Made by a program: the position numbers and the translations under genes
The notes under the pieces: generated by a model
What the model saw: the letters and a program-made list of their open reading frames with translations, nothing else
What the model was told of the DNA's origin: nothing
Databases searched by the model: none
In this document: piece by piece, positions 25,750 to 32,704 of the stretch
How positions within the stretch are numbered: the first letter of the stretch is position 1
Layout: each line of letters begins with the position of its first letter
NCBI RefSeq assembly: GCF_900110075.1
Contig: NZ_FOCJ01000005.1
Span: 124,001 to 188,000, forward strand
From: Paenibacillus sp. OV219
Lineage (GTDB): Bacteria; Bacillota; Bacilli; Paenibacillales; Paenibacillaceae
Reading direction: 5' to 3'
Length of the DNA stretch: 64,000 nt

Positions 25750-26703
25750 CTATTTCCTTAAGTCTATCGTAACTCGTTCCCAATACATAATTAAACCAAA
25801 ATGCATTCTGTGATCTCCGTTGAGGACTCGAATGAAATGTCTTTTTGCCGCCTCCAACGAACGGATATATTGAAACTTGGGTATTAATTTCAGTTCATTC
25901 TCGGATAAAGGAAGTACGGAGTTGTACCCTTCCAGAAACCATGTTGACATATCCATCTCAAACCCTTCATCTTCCTGCAAAGAGATCAAAAAAGTAGATA
26001 AATCATACAGCCTTGGTGCCCAGCGACAGCACTCAAAATCAATCATGCCTGTTATACGATTACCGTGTGTCAGCAGATTAGCAGGGGCAAAATCTCCATG
26101 ACAAGGGAGTTGAGGCAGTAACGAACATGGCTCTTCGTTCATAAGAACATTTGCATCTTCCATACGTTGCAGTAGACTCTCGATGCTACACCATAAGTTT
26201 GGATACTCTAATAGCGCCTGATCATCTATAAATTTGCTTAGCTCGCCAGCTTGGAGCACCTCATGACCAAAAGCCTCCGATAAGGGCTTCCAAGGCAAGC
26301 TGCCCGTATACCCATCAACAGACAAGTGATAATGTGCTAAAGCCTTACCCGCGTCACGCATCAACTCTTCGTTATTTATATCGAAATTAAGATCAGCTTC
26401 CAGGTATGGGAAAATGCTAACGTTCGTCCCATTAGGCAGCCTAAACAGTCTCAGCATCGGAACGATCAGATTATGTTGCTCCGCCGCCCTGCTCAGAATC
26501 AATTGTTCTGCCAGCAGTTCATCTGTATGCTTGGAATATTTTGAAACCCGGACCCTATACTTACTCTGACTCGTCGTTAGTATGTAATTATCATTACTGA
26601 ATCCGCTAGACATTTGTATGAGTGTCCTCGGAGTTCCTACGTGAGGTGCGATTGACGAAAAATGCTCTAGAGACAATTCCATGGTTTCCAACAGTAAAAT
26701 CAT
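25750..26703 (-). CDS. APH-fold phosphotransferase (homoserine kinase II-like branch)
   Basis: A 317-residue APH-family kinase. SSGFSNDNYIL near residue 32 is the glycine-rich loop region, PCHGDFAPANLLT near 206 the catalytic loop and GMIDFECCRWAP near 221 the metal-binding part. Substrate unknown. The frame opens at ATG 26703, where AAAGG is too close; a TTG four codons later (26691) or the ATG at 26682 may be the true start. Confidence 0.82.
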   Translation of the reverse strand: MILLLETMELSLEHFSSIAPHVGTPRTLIQMSSGFSNDNYILTTSQSKYRVRVSKYSKHTDELLAEQLILSRAAEQHNLIVPMLRLFRLPNGTNVSIFPYLEADLNFDINNEELMRDAGKALAHYHLSVDGYTGSLPWKPLSEAFGHEVLQAGELSKFIDDQALLEYPNLWCSIESLLQRMEDANVLMNEEPCSLLPQLPCHGDFAPANLLTHGNRITGMIDFECCRWAPRLYDLSTFLISLQEDEGFEMDMSTWFLEGYNSVLPLSENELKLIPKFQYIRSLEAAKRHFIRVLNGDHRMHFGLIMYWERVTIDLRK

Positions 26704-26800
26704 CCTTTACTCTATATTTCGCAAATCTGGCCACCTATCTCATTGTGACAAAATGCATTCCCTAACCATATTACCAAAGGTCTGTATGTCTCTTATATAA

Positions 26801-26950
26801 TCATAACCTATGGGGGCATTCATTGATAATAACGTCATTTTGGATTATTAATACTGATGCTGCTGATGCGGAAATACGTTTCTTAATATCACATAGGTAT
26901 TGGTTAAGACCTTCGAAGCGACTCTCTTGTATATCGACCCCGAAATCCAT
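26801..26950 (-). pseudogene. Possible N-terminal fragment of a serine hydrolase (beta-lactamase family)
   Basis: A 49-residue frame with a fair ribosome site (GGGGGC six bases before the ATG). Its sequence, including SRFEGLNQYLCDIKKRI and SASAASVLIIQNDVIINE, resembles the first segment of class-C-beta-lactamase-like serine hydrolases, in which a helix precedes a strand of the type ASAAxVLIIxNDxIV. The SxxK motif and everything after it are missing. The rest of this 300-bp gap (26704-27006) shows nothing else. Confidence 0.35.
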
Positions 26951-27006
26951 ATAAAGCCCCCATTTTAATCATTTCAAGTATATGAGTTCTAGCAACTTGC
27001 ACCATC

Positions 27007-27666
27007 TTATACCCGTCTGATATAAGAAGCTAACTGAGCTAGATCATCGATAGAAGCGATTGGAATAACACCTTTACTCCTCATCCTGTCGATATCTCCT
27101 TGGTAGGAGATGAACTTTACCCCTGCATCTTGCGACGCTTTACCATCTATCCATGCATCACCAACTGATATCCAATCATCAGCAGAATGATTAGGATATT
27201 TATTAAGAATAGCATACACGCCATCTGGGGCTGGCTTCATGAACTTCATCTGTTCTCTGCCAATAACCGTCTCAAAAAAAGGATTGATTCTATGATTTAA
27301 TAAAGCTGACATCGCTGCCGTATATGAATTATTCGTTAGAATGACCATTTTAAACTTACCATGTAATTCAAGCAGAATTTCTCTCGCTCCTGGCTCTAAA
27401 TCCGCACCAGACATACCCATCAGCTCATGCTTTTTGGCAATATCCCATAAAATCTCCTGCAAATGTATGTCCCAATGTTCTGAACGCTGAACATGTTCAA
27501 TGATCGTTGAGGTTGTGTGATCATTTACAGGGAAATTCTCATGTAGGAGTCTATTATCTAGTAAATACTGAGAAATCTCAGCTTTCATCGCACTGAAATT
27601 TATCTTTGATCGTAGGATGGTATTGTCCATATCAAAAATAATCCCTTTTACCTTGTATGAATTCAA
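27007..27666 (-). CDS. HAD-superfamily phosphatase
   Basis: A 219-residue HAD hydrolase. Motif I is FDMDNTI (nucleophile Asp near residue 11), motif II ILTNNSY, motif III Lys in KFMKPAPDGV, motif IV GDAWIDGKAS. A helical cap follows motif I (subclass IA). The frame could open at 27831, but that would overlap uppS; the TTG at 27666 has AGAGGTGA upstream and starts just before the first strand. It is 22 bp after uppS in the same operon, so the pair may act on prenyl phosphates, but that is inference. Confidence 0.82.
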   Translation of the reverse strand: MNSYKVKGIIFDMDNTILRSKINFSAMKAEISQYLLDNRLLHENFPVNDHTTSTIIEHVQRSEHWDIHLQEILWDIAKKHELMGMSGADLEPGAREILLELHGKFKMVILTNNSYTAAMSALLNHRINPFFETVIGREQMKFMKPAPDGVYAILNKYPNHSADDWISVGDAWIDGKASQDAGVKFISYQGDIDRMRSKGVIPIASIDDLAQLASYIRRV

Positions 27667-27688
27667 CCTCGTCACCTCTTTAGGACCA

Positions 27689-28420
27689 TTACGCCCTGTT
27701 CTTACGCTGCTGGTACTCATAAAAAGCCTGGTAATAAAGATACTCATTAAAGCTTGGCCACATTTCATCGGTAAACCACAATTCAGATTGGGCAGCTTGC
27801 CACAATAAAAAACCGCTGAGTCTTTTCTCACCGCTTGTTCTTATTATTAATTCCGGAGAAGGACAGTCAACTGTATGTAGGTATTTTCCAAACTCTTCTA
27901 TCGTGATATTATCTGTACCCTTTGCAACGATTGCCCTTGTAGCATGGATAATCTCTGCGCGTCCCCCGTAATTCACAGCAAAGTTTACAGTCAGACCTGT
28001 ATTCCCATTAGTGCTGTCTATCACACTTCGCATGAGTTGCTGTGTGTCTTCTGAAAACCTTGAGATGTCCCCTATAAAATTTACTTTAATATTGTTTTCA
28101 TTAAACCTATGAATATTGATCTCCGTCACAAATTGATTAATAAGACCTATAATATACTCTACTTCTACTGCAGGCCTCTTCCAATTTTCTGTTGAAAAAG
28201 CATACAGCGTCAGATAATGAAGTTTTAGTTTATGACTGACGTAGATAATATCTTCCATTACCTTCATTCCAGCAAAATGTCCGGCGGTACGAGGCAGTCC
28301 TCGTCTTGTAGCCCATCTTCCATTTCCGTCCATCATAATCGCAACATGCTTTGGGATTGCATCCCAGTTTATTAAATGCCTTAGTCTTCTTTTTTTTAGT
28401 TCTTTTGTAAATGATAGCAA
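27689..28420 (-). CDS. uppS: Isoprenyl (undecaprenyl) diphosphate synthase, probable second copy
   Basis: A 243-residue cis-prenyltransferase of the usual length. MMDGNGRWA with catalytic Asp31, LTLYAFSTENW, NYGGR and IIRTSGEKRLSGFLLWQ are conserved; the usual Asn in RLSNFLLWQ is Gly here. It condenses isopentenyl diphosphate in cis onto an allylic starter to give a long-chain polyprenyl diphosphate. The housekeeping copy in Firmicutes lies between frr and cdsA; here it stands with a HAD phosphatase instead, which suggests an extra copy with a special product. TTG start with GGAGGGG seven bases before. Confidence 0.88.
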   Translation of the reverse strand: MLSFTKELKKRRLRHLINWDAIPKHVAIMMDGNGRWATRRGLPRTAGHFAGMKVMEDIIYVSHKLKLHYLTLYAFSTENWKRPAVEVEYIIGLINQFVTEINIHRFNENNIKVNFIGDISRFSEDTQQLMRSVIDSTNGNTGLTVNFAVNYGGRAEIIHATRAIVAKGTDNITIEEFGKYLHTVDCPSPELIIRTSGEKRLSGFLLWQAAQSELWFTDEMWPSFNEYLYYQAFYEYQQRKNRA

Positions 28421-28560
28421 CTCATATCCCCTCCCCTGTCCGCTCTAAATCATTATATTACATCTGTATTTATCCAAAAACTGTAACTTTAAGATATCGT
28501 AATTACATATTTTCAATGAGTCAATTCCACGTGAAAACTACTCGTTTGCAAAATGAAAAA

Positions 28561-28590
28561 TGGAGCAGCTGCCGTCGGCAGCCTGCTCCA
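28561..28590 (-). terminator. Terminator after the amidase gene
   Basis: TGGAGCAGCTGCC and its near-complement GGCAGCCTGCTCCA form a long stem, followed on the minus strand by TTTTTCATTTT. Confidence 0.85.
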
Positions 28591-28642
28591 AAAAATTCAT
28601 CCTATATCAGCATTACTGCCATGTAGCAGCACAATTCAAATT

Positions 28643-30127
28643 TCAGACCGGATCACTAGGAGCAAAACGGTATTTACTCGCTTGCTCATAGCCGTAAGCT
28701 AATCGGAATAGTACGGGCTCGCTGTAGGCGGTTCCAACGAAAGTGATTCCCTGCGGTCCCTTGGTCGTATAACCACCTTCTGCGATAACGCCTGTTTCTG
28801 CGTAGCCGCCAGGCACAGTAATGGCAGGATAACCCGCGCGCGCAGATATATCGAGCCCATCCTCGTTACCTAGGAACAACAAAGCGTCCAGCTTATATTC
28901 TCGGATCGCGTGGTCGATGCCTTGGTCCCGGGCTGTCTCACAGTTAAGGCGCAAACTCTCGGAATACTCCGGTTCAGTCAATGTTCCACTCGTTCCATTT
29001 GACCAGATCAATGTGCCTTGCCCGTATTTCAATGCAACGTCGCGATTCGCTTCGTTATAAGAAATGAGTTCATCAAAGGAACGGACAGCCGCGCCAGGGC
29101 CTACTTTGCTCAGATAATTGTTCAAGCCATGTTTGAACTCGTATCGCATCACGTCCCAGTCCCACTTCGCACTCTCGCAAGGCAACGATACCGGGTCGAC
29201 GATAACTGCCCCGCATTCCTTTAACAAGTTGATTGCCCTCTCGATAATCTCCGCACGAGCCTTGTCCAATCCTTGATAATAATACCGAGGAATTCCAATT
29301 CTTGCGCCTTGCAAGCCATCCACGTCCAGGAAAGTTGTATAATTCATATACGCCAATCGCCCAGTGTCTCGCGTTGCCGTATCTTCTGGATCCATCGCTG
29401 TCATGGCGCCGAGCAGGATAGCAGCATCCCTAACCGTACGCGTCATCGGACCAGCTGAATCTTGGGTTTGCGTAATCGGGATGATACCTCCACGGCTTAC
29501 GAGCCCGATAGTTGGCTTTAGGCCGACAAGTCCGTTCTGTGAGGATGGGCTGATGATCGAACCAGATGTTTCAGTCCCAATGGCAGCAGTACACAGATTC
29601 GCGGCAACCGCCGCCCCAGATCCCGAGCTCGAGCCACCCACGAACAACTCGCCGGGGCCGTAAGGATTGAGCGTCTGTCCACCTCTGGAACTATACCCCG
29701 ACCACATCGTGCCCGACATGAAATTTGCCCACTCCGTCATGTTTGCTTTACCGAGGAATACAGCTCCCGCAACTCTTAATTGTAAAGCCACGGCCGAATC
29801 CTTCTGAGCGATATGTTCCGCTAGAGCGACCGAGCCGGCGCTAGTATGCATATTGTCGCCAGTATCAATATTGTCCTTGAGCAATATCGGGATACCATGA
29901 AGTGGTCCGCGTGATCCTCGCTCCCGCCGCTCTGCATCAAGCTCCTTTGCGATAGATATCGCATCCGGGTTGACTTCCAATACCGCTTTCAGCTTCGGGT
30001 TAAGCCGTTCAATCCGCTCCAAGTACCAACGAACGCAAGCCTCCGACGATAACTCGCCTGATTCCATCGCCAGCTGCAACGAAACGATGTCTGCTTCTAT
30101 TAGAAATTCGTTTATTGTTCTGTCCAT
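28643..30127 (-). CDS. Amidase signature family enzyme
   Basis: A 494-residue amidase with the complete Ser-cisSer-Lys triad: Lys84 in ILLKDNIDT, Ser166 in VGGSSSGSGAA, Ser190 in GTETSGSIISPS. The family cleaves amide bonds of many substrates; GatA of the Glu-tRNA amidotransferase is a relative, but no gatB or gatC lies here, so this is a stand-alone amidase. GAGGAG 12 bases before the ATG. Possibly co-transcribed with the carbamoyltransferase upstream (29 bp gap). Confidence 0.9.
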   Translation of the reverse strand: MDRTINEFLIEADIVSLQLAMESGELSSEACVRWYLERIERLNPKLKAVLEVNPDAISIAKELDAERRERGSRGPLHGIPILLKDNIDTGDNMHTSAGSVALAEHIAQKDSAVALQLRVAGAVFLGKANMTEWANFMSGTMWSGYSSRGGQTLNPYGPGELFVGGSSSGSGAAVAANLCTAAIGTETSGSIISPSSQNGLVGLKPTIGLVSRGGIIPITQTQDSAGPMTRTVRDAAILLGAMTAMDPEDTATRDTGRLAYMNYTTFLDVDGLQGARIGIPRYYYQGLDKARAEIIERAINLLKECGAVIVDPVSLPCESAKWDWDVMRYEFKHGLNNYLSKVGPGAAVRSFDELISYNEANRDVALKYGQGTLIWSNGTSGTLTEPEYSESLRLNCETARDQGIDHAIREYKLDALLFLGNEDGLDISARAGYPAITVPGGYAETGVIAEGGYTTKGPQGITFVGTAYSEPVLFRLAYGYEQASKYRFAPSDPV

Positions 30128-30156
30128 TTAATGTGTCGCTCCTCGTAGTAATCTAG

Positions 30157-31008
30157 TTAATTCCATAAACTATATAGCACTATTGCTTGTTGAACATAAA
30201 GGAGATTCTTCTTAAAAGAATGTCCAACAAAATAGTCAGATGAAATCGCGTCTTCACTGATCTCTTCCCCTCTGAAGAAGGGAGGACATGGATTTAGTAT
30301 TGCATTGGGCTTGGCTAATTTCATTCTATCCAGAGTGATCTGATATTTGTTGATATATTCATCGGTAAGTAACTCCTTCGGCAATGAATCGGTCAGGATT
30401 ACATCGCTTCTTGTTAGTACATCTTCAAATTCATTGTGGTAGGAGTAGTTAGTAGACCTCTCTCCCAATTCATGTCCTTCTGCGCAAATATGATTAAAAT
30501 TCAAATTCATCACACCTGCTGCTTCTACCCATGATCTGCAAATATTTCCCGCAGGCCCTACGAACGTATATACTAATTCTGTGAAATTCTCCCTTTGCCT
30601 GCTTATTGAATAGAGGTCGGACAAAATCTCACAAGGATGGTTTACCGATGTCATAGCATTAATAATGGGCAATGATGACTGGTAAGCTAACTCTTGGATT
30701 TTTGAGTAATCAGGATATCTTACAATGATTCCGTCAACCCAGTTCTCTAGGTAATGGGTAACATCACTTAGCTGTTCCCTCTTATCTAGCGTTTCTGGAG
30801 GGAATAATATGCACTCTCCCCCAAGATCCTTAATACCCTTCTCGAAAGTAATTCTTGTTCTAAGACTCGATTCAGGAAAGAATAATACAAATGTTTTTCG
30901 AGTTAAAGACCTCGAGTATTTATCATTTTGCAATCTTAGTTCATCAGCTAACTCAAAAATCTCATCTATTTGCTTATGCGATAATTCTCTTAGATTCAAT
31001 AGGTGCAA
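30157..31008 (-). CDS. Carbamoyltransferase-family protein with altered substrate motifs
   Basis: A 283-residue aspartate/ornithine carbamoyltransferase homologue. The carbamoyl phosphate site is intact: SSLRTRITFE near residues 48-57. NHPCEILSDL is close to the ornithine type HPCQALAD but with Glu for Gln. Near the end NPCPPFFRGEEI looks like the aspartate type HPGPxNRGxEI with Asn for His and Cys for Gly, and DSLPKE stands where the aspartate enzyme has RxQxER. It therefore does not match either amino acid binding site and its acceptor is unknown. The frame opens at an ATG at 31026, but AGGAGG lies after that; the TTG at 31008, seven bases past it, is the likely start. No arginine or pyrimidine genes nearby. 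Confidence 0.78.
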   Translation of the reverse strand: MHLLNLRELSHKQIDEIFELADELRLQNDKYSRSLTRKTFVLFFPESSLRTRITFEKGIKDLGGECILFPPETLDKREQLSDVTHYLENWVDGIIVRYPDYSKIQELAYQSSLPIINAMTSVNHPCEILSDLYSISRQRENFTELVYTFVGPAGNICRSWVEAAGVMNLNFNHICAEGHELGERSTNYSYHNEFEDVLTRSDVILTDSLPKELLTDEYINKYQITLDRMKLAKPNAILNPCPPFFRGEEISEDAISSDYFVGHSFKKNLLYVQQAIVLYSLWN

Positions 31009-31074
31009 GCATTTCCCTCCTATCATGTACTTTTCTCCACTACCAATATTATCCTATTATGCGCAAGAAAAAAG

Positions 31075-31115
31075 AAGAAGGCAACCGATCGTTACGACCG
31101 ACTGCCTTCCTCCCT
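31075..31115 (-). terminator. Terminator after the BNR/ricin glycosidase
   Basis: On the minus strand AAGGCA pairs with TGCCTT around a CGATCG-rich centre and is followed by CTTCTTTTTTC. Confidence 0.7.
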
Positions 31116-31128
31116 TTTGTTGAACGAA

Positions 31129-32703
31129 TTAATAATTCGGAGTAACCTCAACAATCTTCCATTTCTGTGCTGGTGTTCCGTTATCTTCCCAAGTCTCCAC
31201 ATTCGTCCCGTTTGTTGATCCCCAACCAGTTACATCAAGCGCCTGGTGGTTCACTTCACCGCACTGTGGCAACAACTTGAAATACCCGCCGCCGACATTA
31301 ACAATTTTCCACTTCTGTGCAGGGGTACCGTTATCCTGCCAAGTCTCTATGTTCGTCCCGTTCGTCGACCCCCAGCCTGCAACATCAAGCGCTTGGTTGT
31401 TTACTTCACCATTCTTCGGCAGTAGCTTGTAATATCCGCCGCCTACGTCAACAATTTTCCACTTCTGCGCAGGATTATCCAGATCCTCCCACGTCTCCAC
31501 ATTTGTTCCGTTTGTAGATCCCCAACCAGTCACATCAAGCGCCTGATTGTTCACTTCACCTGTCTGCGGCAATAGCTTATATGTGCGACCTGAAATGATA
31601 CTGCTAGCCACCCCGATATCGACAGTTCCAAAAATAATTTTTGAATCTGTAGAGTCAGAAGCCAGTACTCCTACTTTTGAGCCGCCTGTATATACTAAAC
31701 TTCTGCTATAAGCTGTTGGAATAACGCTATCAAGTGCAGACCAATCCCCTACTCCATTGTTGTAGTTAACGAACAAATGATTATCGGACCATGCGGATAA
31801 GATCAGTGACCCATTCGGTCCGCCTAGTGGCGTCCAAATAATATACGGCGTGCTTCCAATCGTATACCCCGGGCTATTAATCGGCGATCCAACATTGTCA
31901 GGAGTCCAGGATTCAGGGTTGGAAGAGATCTTATAATAAACTTGAGAGTTGGCATATCCAACGATCTCATAGGCCAAAATATAGTTTCCATTTCCCATCT
32001 TCGTAACAGCAGCCATGCCAGGTCTATAATTTAAGCCCATCCTCACATCGTCTACGACACTAGACCAATTCACGCCATCTGTTGATGTCTTATGGACAAC
32101 TTTCTGATTATGATTAGCATCCGTCTCATCTGTGTAGAAACAGATCAGCTTATTATTGGCAACAAGAAGCTGCGGCTCCCAAACACCTTGACTCGCTAAA
32201 GTTGCACCTGCATATGGGCCGCCTGTGACGATCTTCGATACAAACTGCCACGTTTGGCCGACATCGTTGCTTTTATAAAGCTCAATCATTAAATTACCAG
32301 AGCTGTCTGCAGCGGTTGGGGTAAATAGAATCGTGCCTTTCGGCATACTCCCGATCGCTTGCGGCAATTCATATAGATTGTTGGCATTAACCAGCTTCTC
32401 GCCGGAATGGACATCGCTTACTGTTGAAACGGTCGACCAGCTCTGCCCTCGATCTGAGCTTATATGAATGGGTAGGCTGGTGTAGGCGTCTATTTGCTCT
32501 GAAGCAAGTAGCTTGCCATTGTCTGATGCACTGCTCTGATTCTCAAGCTTAATGGCCCGAGGATACTTCGCATTGACAGATGAATTGGGTTGCTGCCAAA
32601 TCGTAACAGGTCCAAATGCGTGAACGATCTGAAGAACTGGAATTGTTGCCGCGAGCAAAACAATAACGAGGGCCAATGAAATCTTCTTGTGCATTCTCAT
32701 CAT
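31129..32703 (-). CDS. Secreted sialidase-fold glycosidase (GH93-like) with three ricin-type repeats
   Basis: A 524-residue exported protein. A signal peptide (MMRMHKKISLALVIVLLAATIP) is followed by a six-bladed sialidase-like propeller (residues about 30-375) with Asp boxes SSDRGQSW, SNDVGQTW and STDGVNW. GVWEPQLLVANNKLICFYTDET is characteristic of GH93 exo-arabinanase-type enzymes, so release of arabinose units is possible. The C-terminus has three near-identical 50-residue repeats ending in PAQKWKIV, the QxW element of ricin-type lectin modules. GGAGG six bases before the ATG at 32703; it begins one base after the stop of the GH2 gene, so the two are translationally linked. Confidence 0.82.
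   Translation of the reverse strand: MMRMHKKISLALVIVLLAATIPVLQIVHAFGPVTIWQQPNSSVNAKYPRAIKLENQSSASDNGKLLASEQIDAYTSLPIHISSDRGQSWSTVSTVSDVHSGEKLVNANNLYELPQAIGSMPKGTILFTPTAADSSGNLMIELYKSNDVGQTWQFVSKIVTGGPYAGATLASQGVWEPQLLVANNKLICFYTDETDANHNQKVVHKTSTDGVNWSSVVDDVRMGLNYRPGMAAVTKMGNGNYILAYEIVGYANSQVYYKISSNPESWTPDNVGSPINSPGYTIGSTPYIIWTPLGGPNGSLILSAWSDNHLFVNYNNGVGDWSALDSVIPTAYSRSLVYTGGSKVGVLASDSTDSKIIFGTVDIGVASSIISGRTYKLLPQTGEVNNQALDVTGWGSTNGTNVETWEDLDNPAQKWKIVDVGGGYYKLLPKNGEVNNQALDVAGWGSTNGTNIETWQDNGTPAQKWKIVNVGGGYFKLLPQCGEVNHQALDVTGWGSTNGTNVETWEDNGTPAQKWKIVEVTPNY
31143..31592 (-). repeat. Three tandem 150-bp repeats encoding ricin modules
   Basis: The repeat period is exactly 150 bp, seen from the recurring TTCTGTGC or TTCTGCGC block near 31163, 31313 and 31463. 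The copies are highly similar at DNA level, pointing to recent tandem duplication or conversion and potential for copy number change. Confidence 0.85.
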
Positions 32704-32704
32704 G

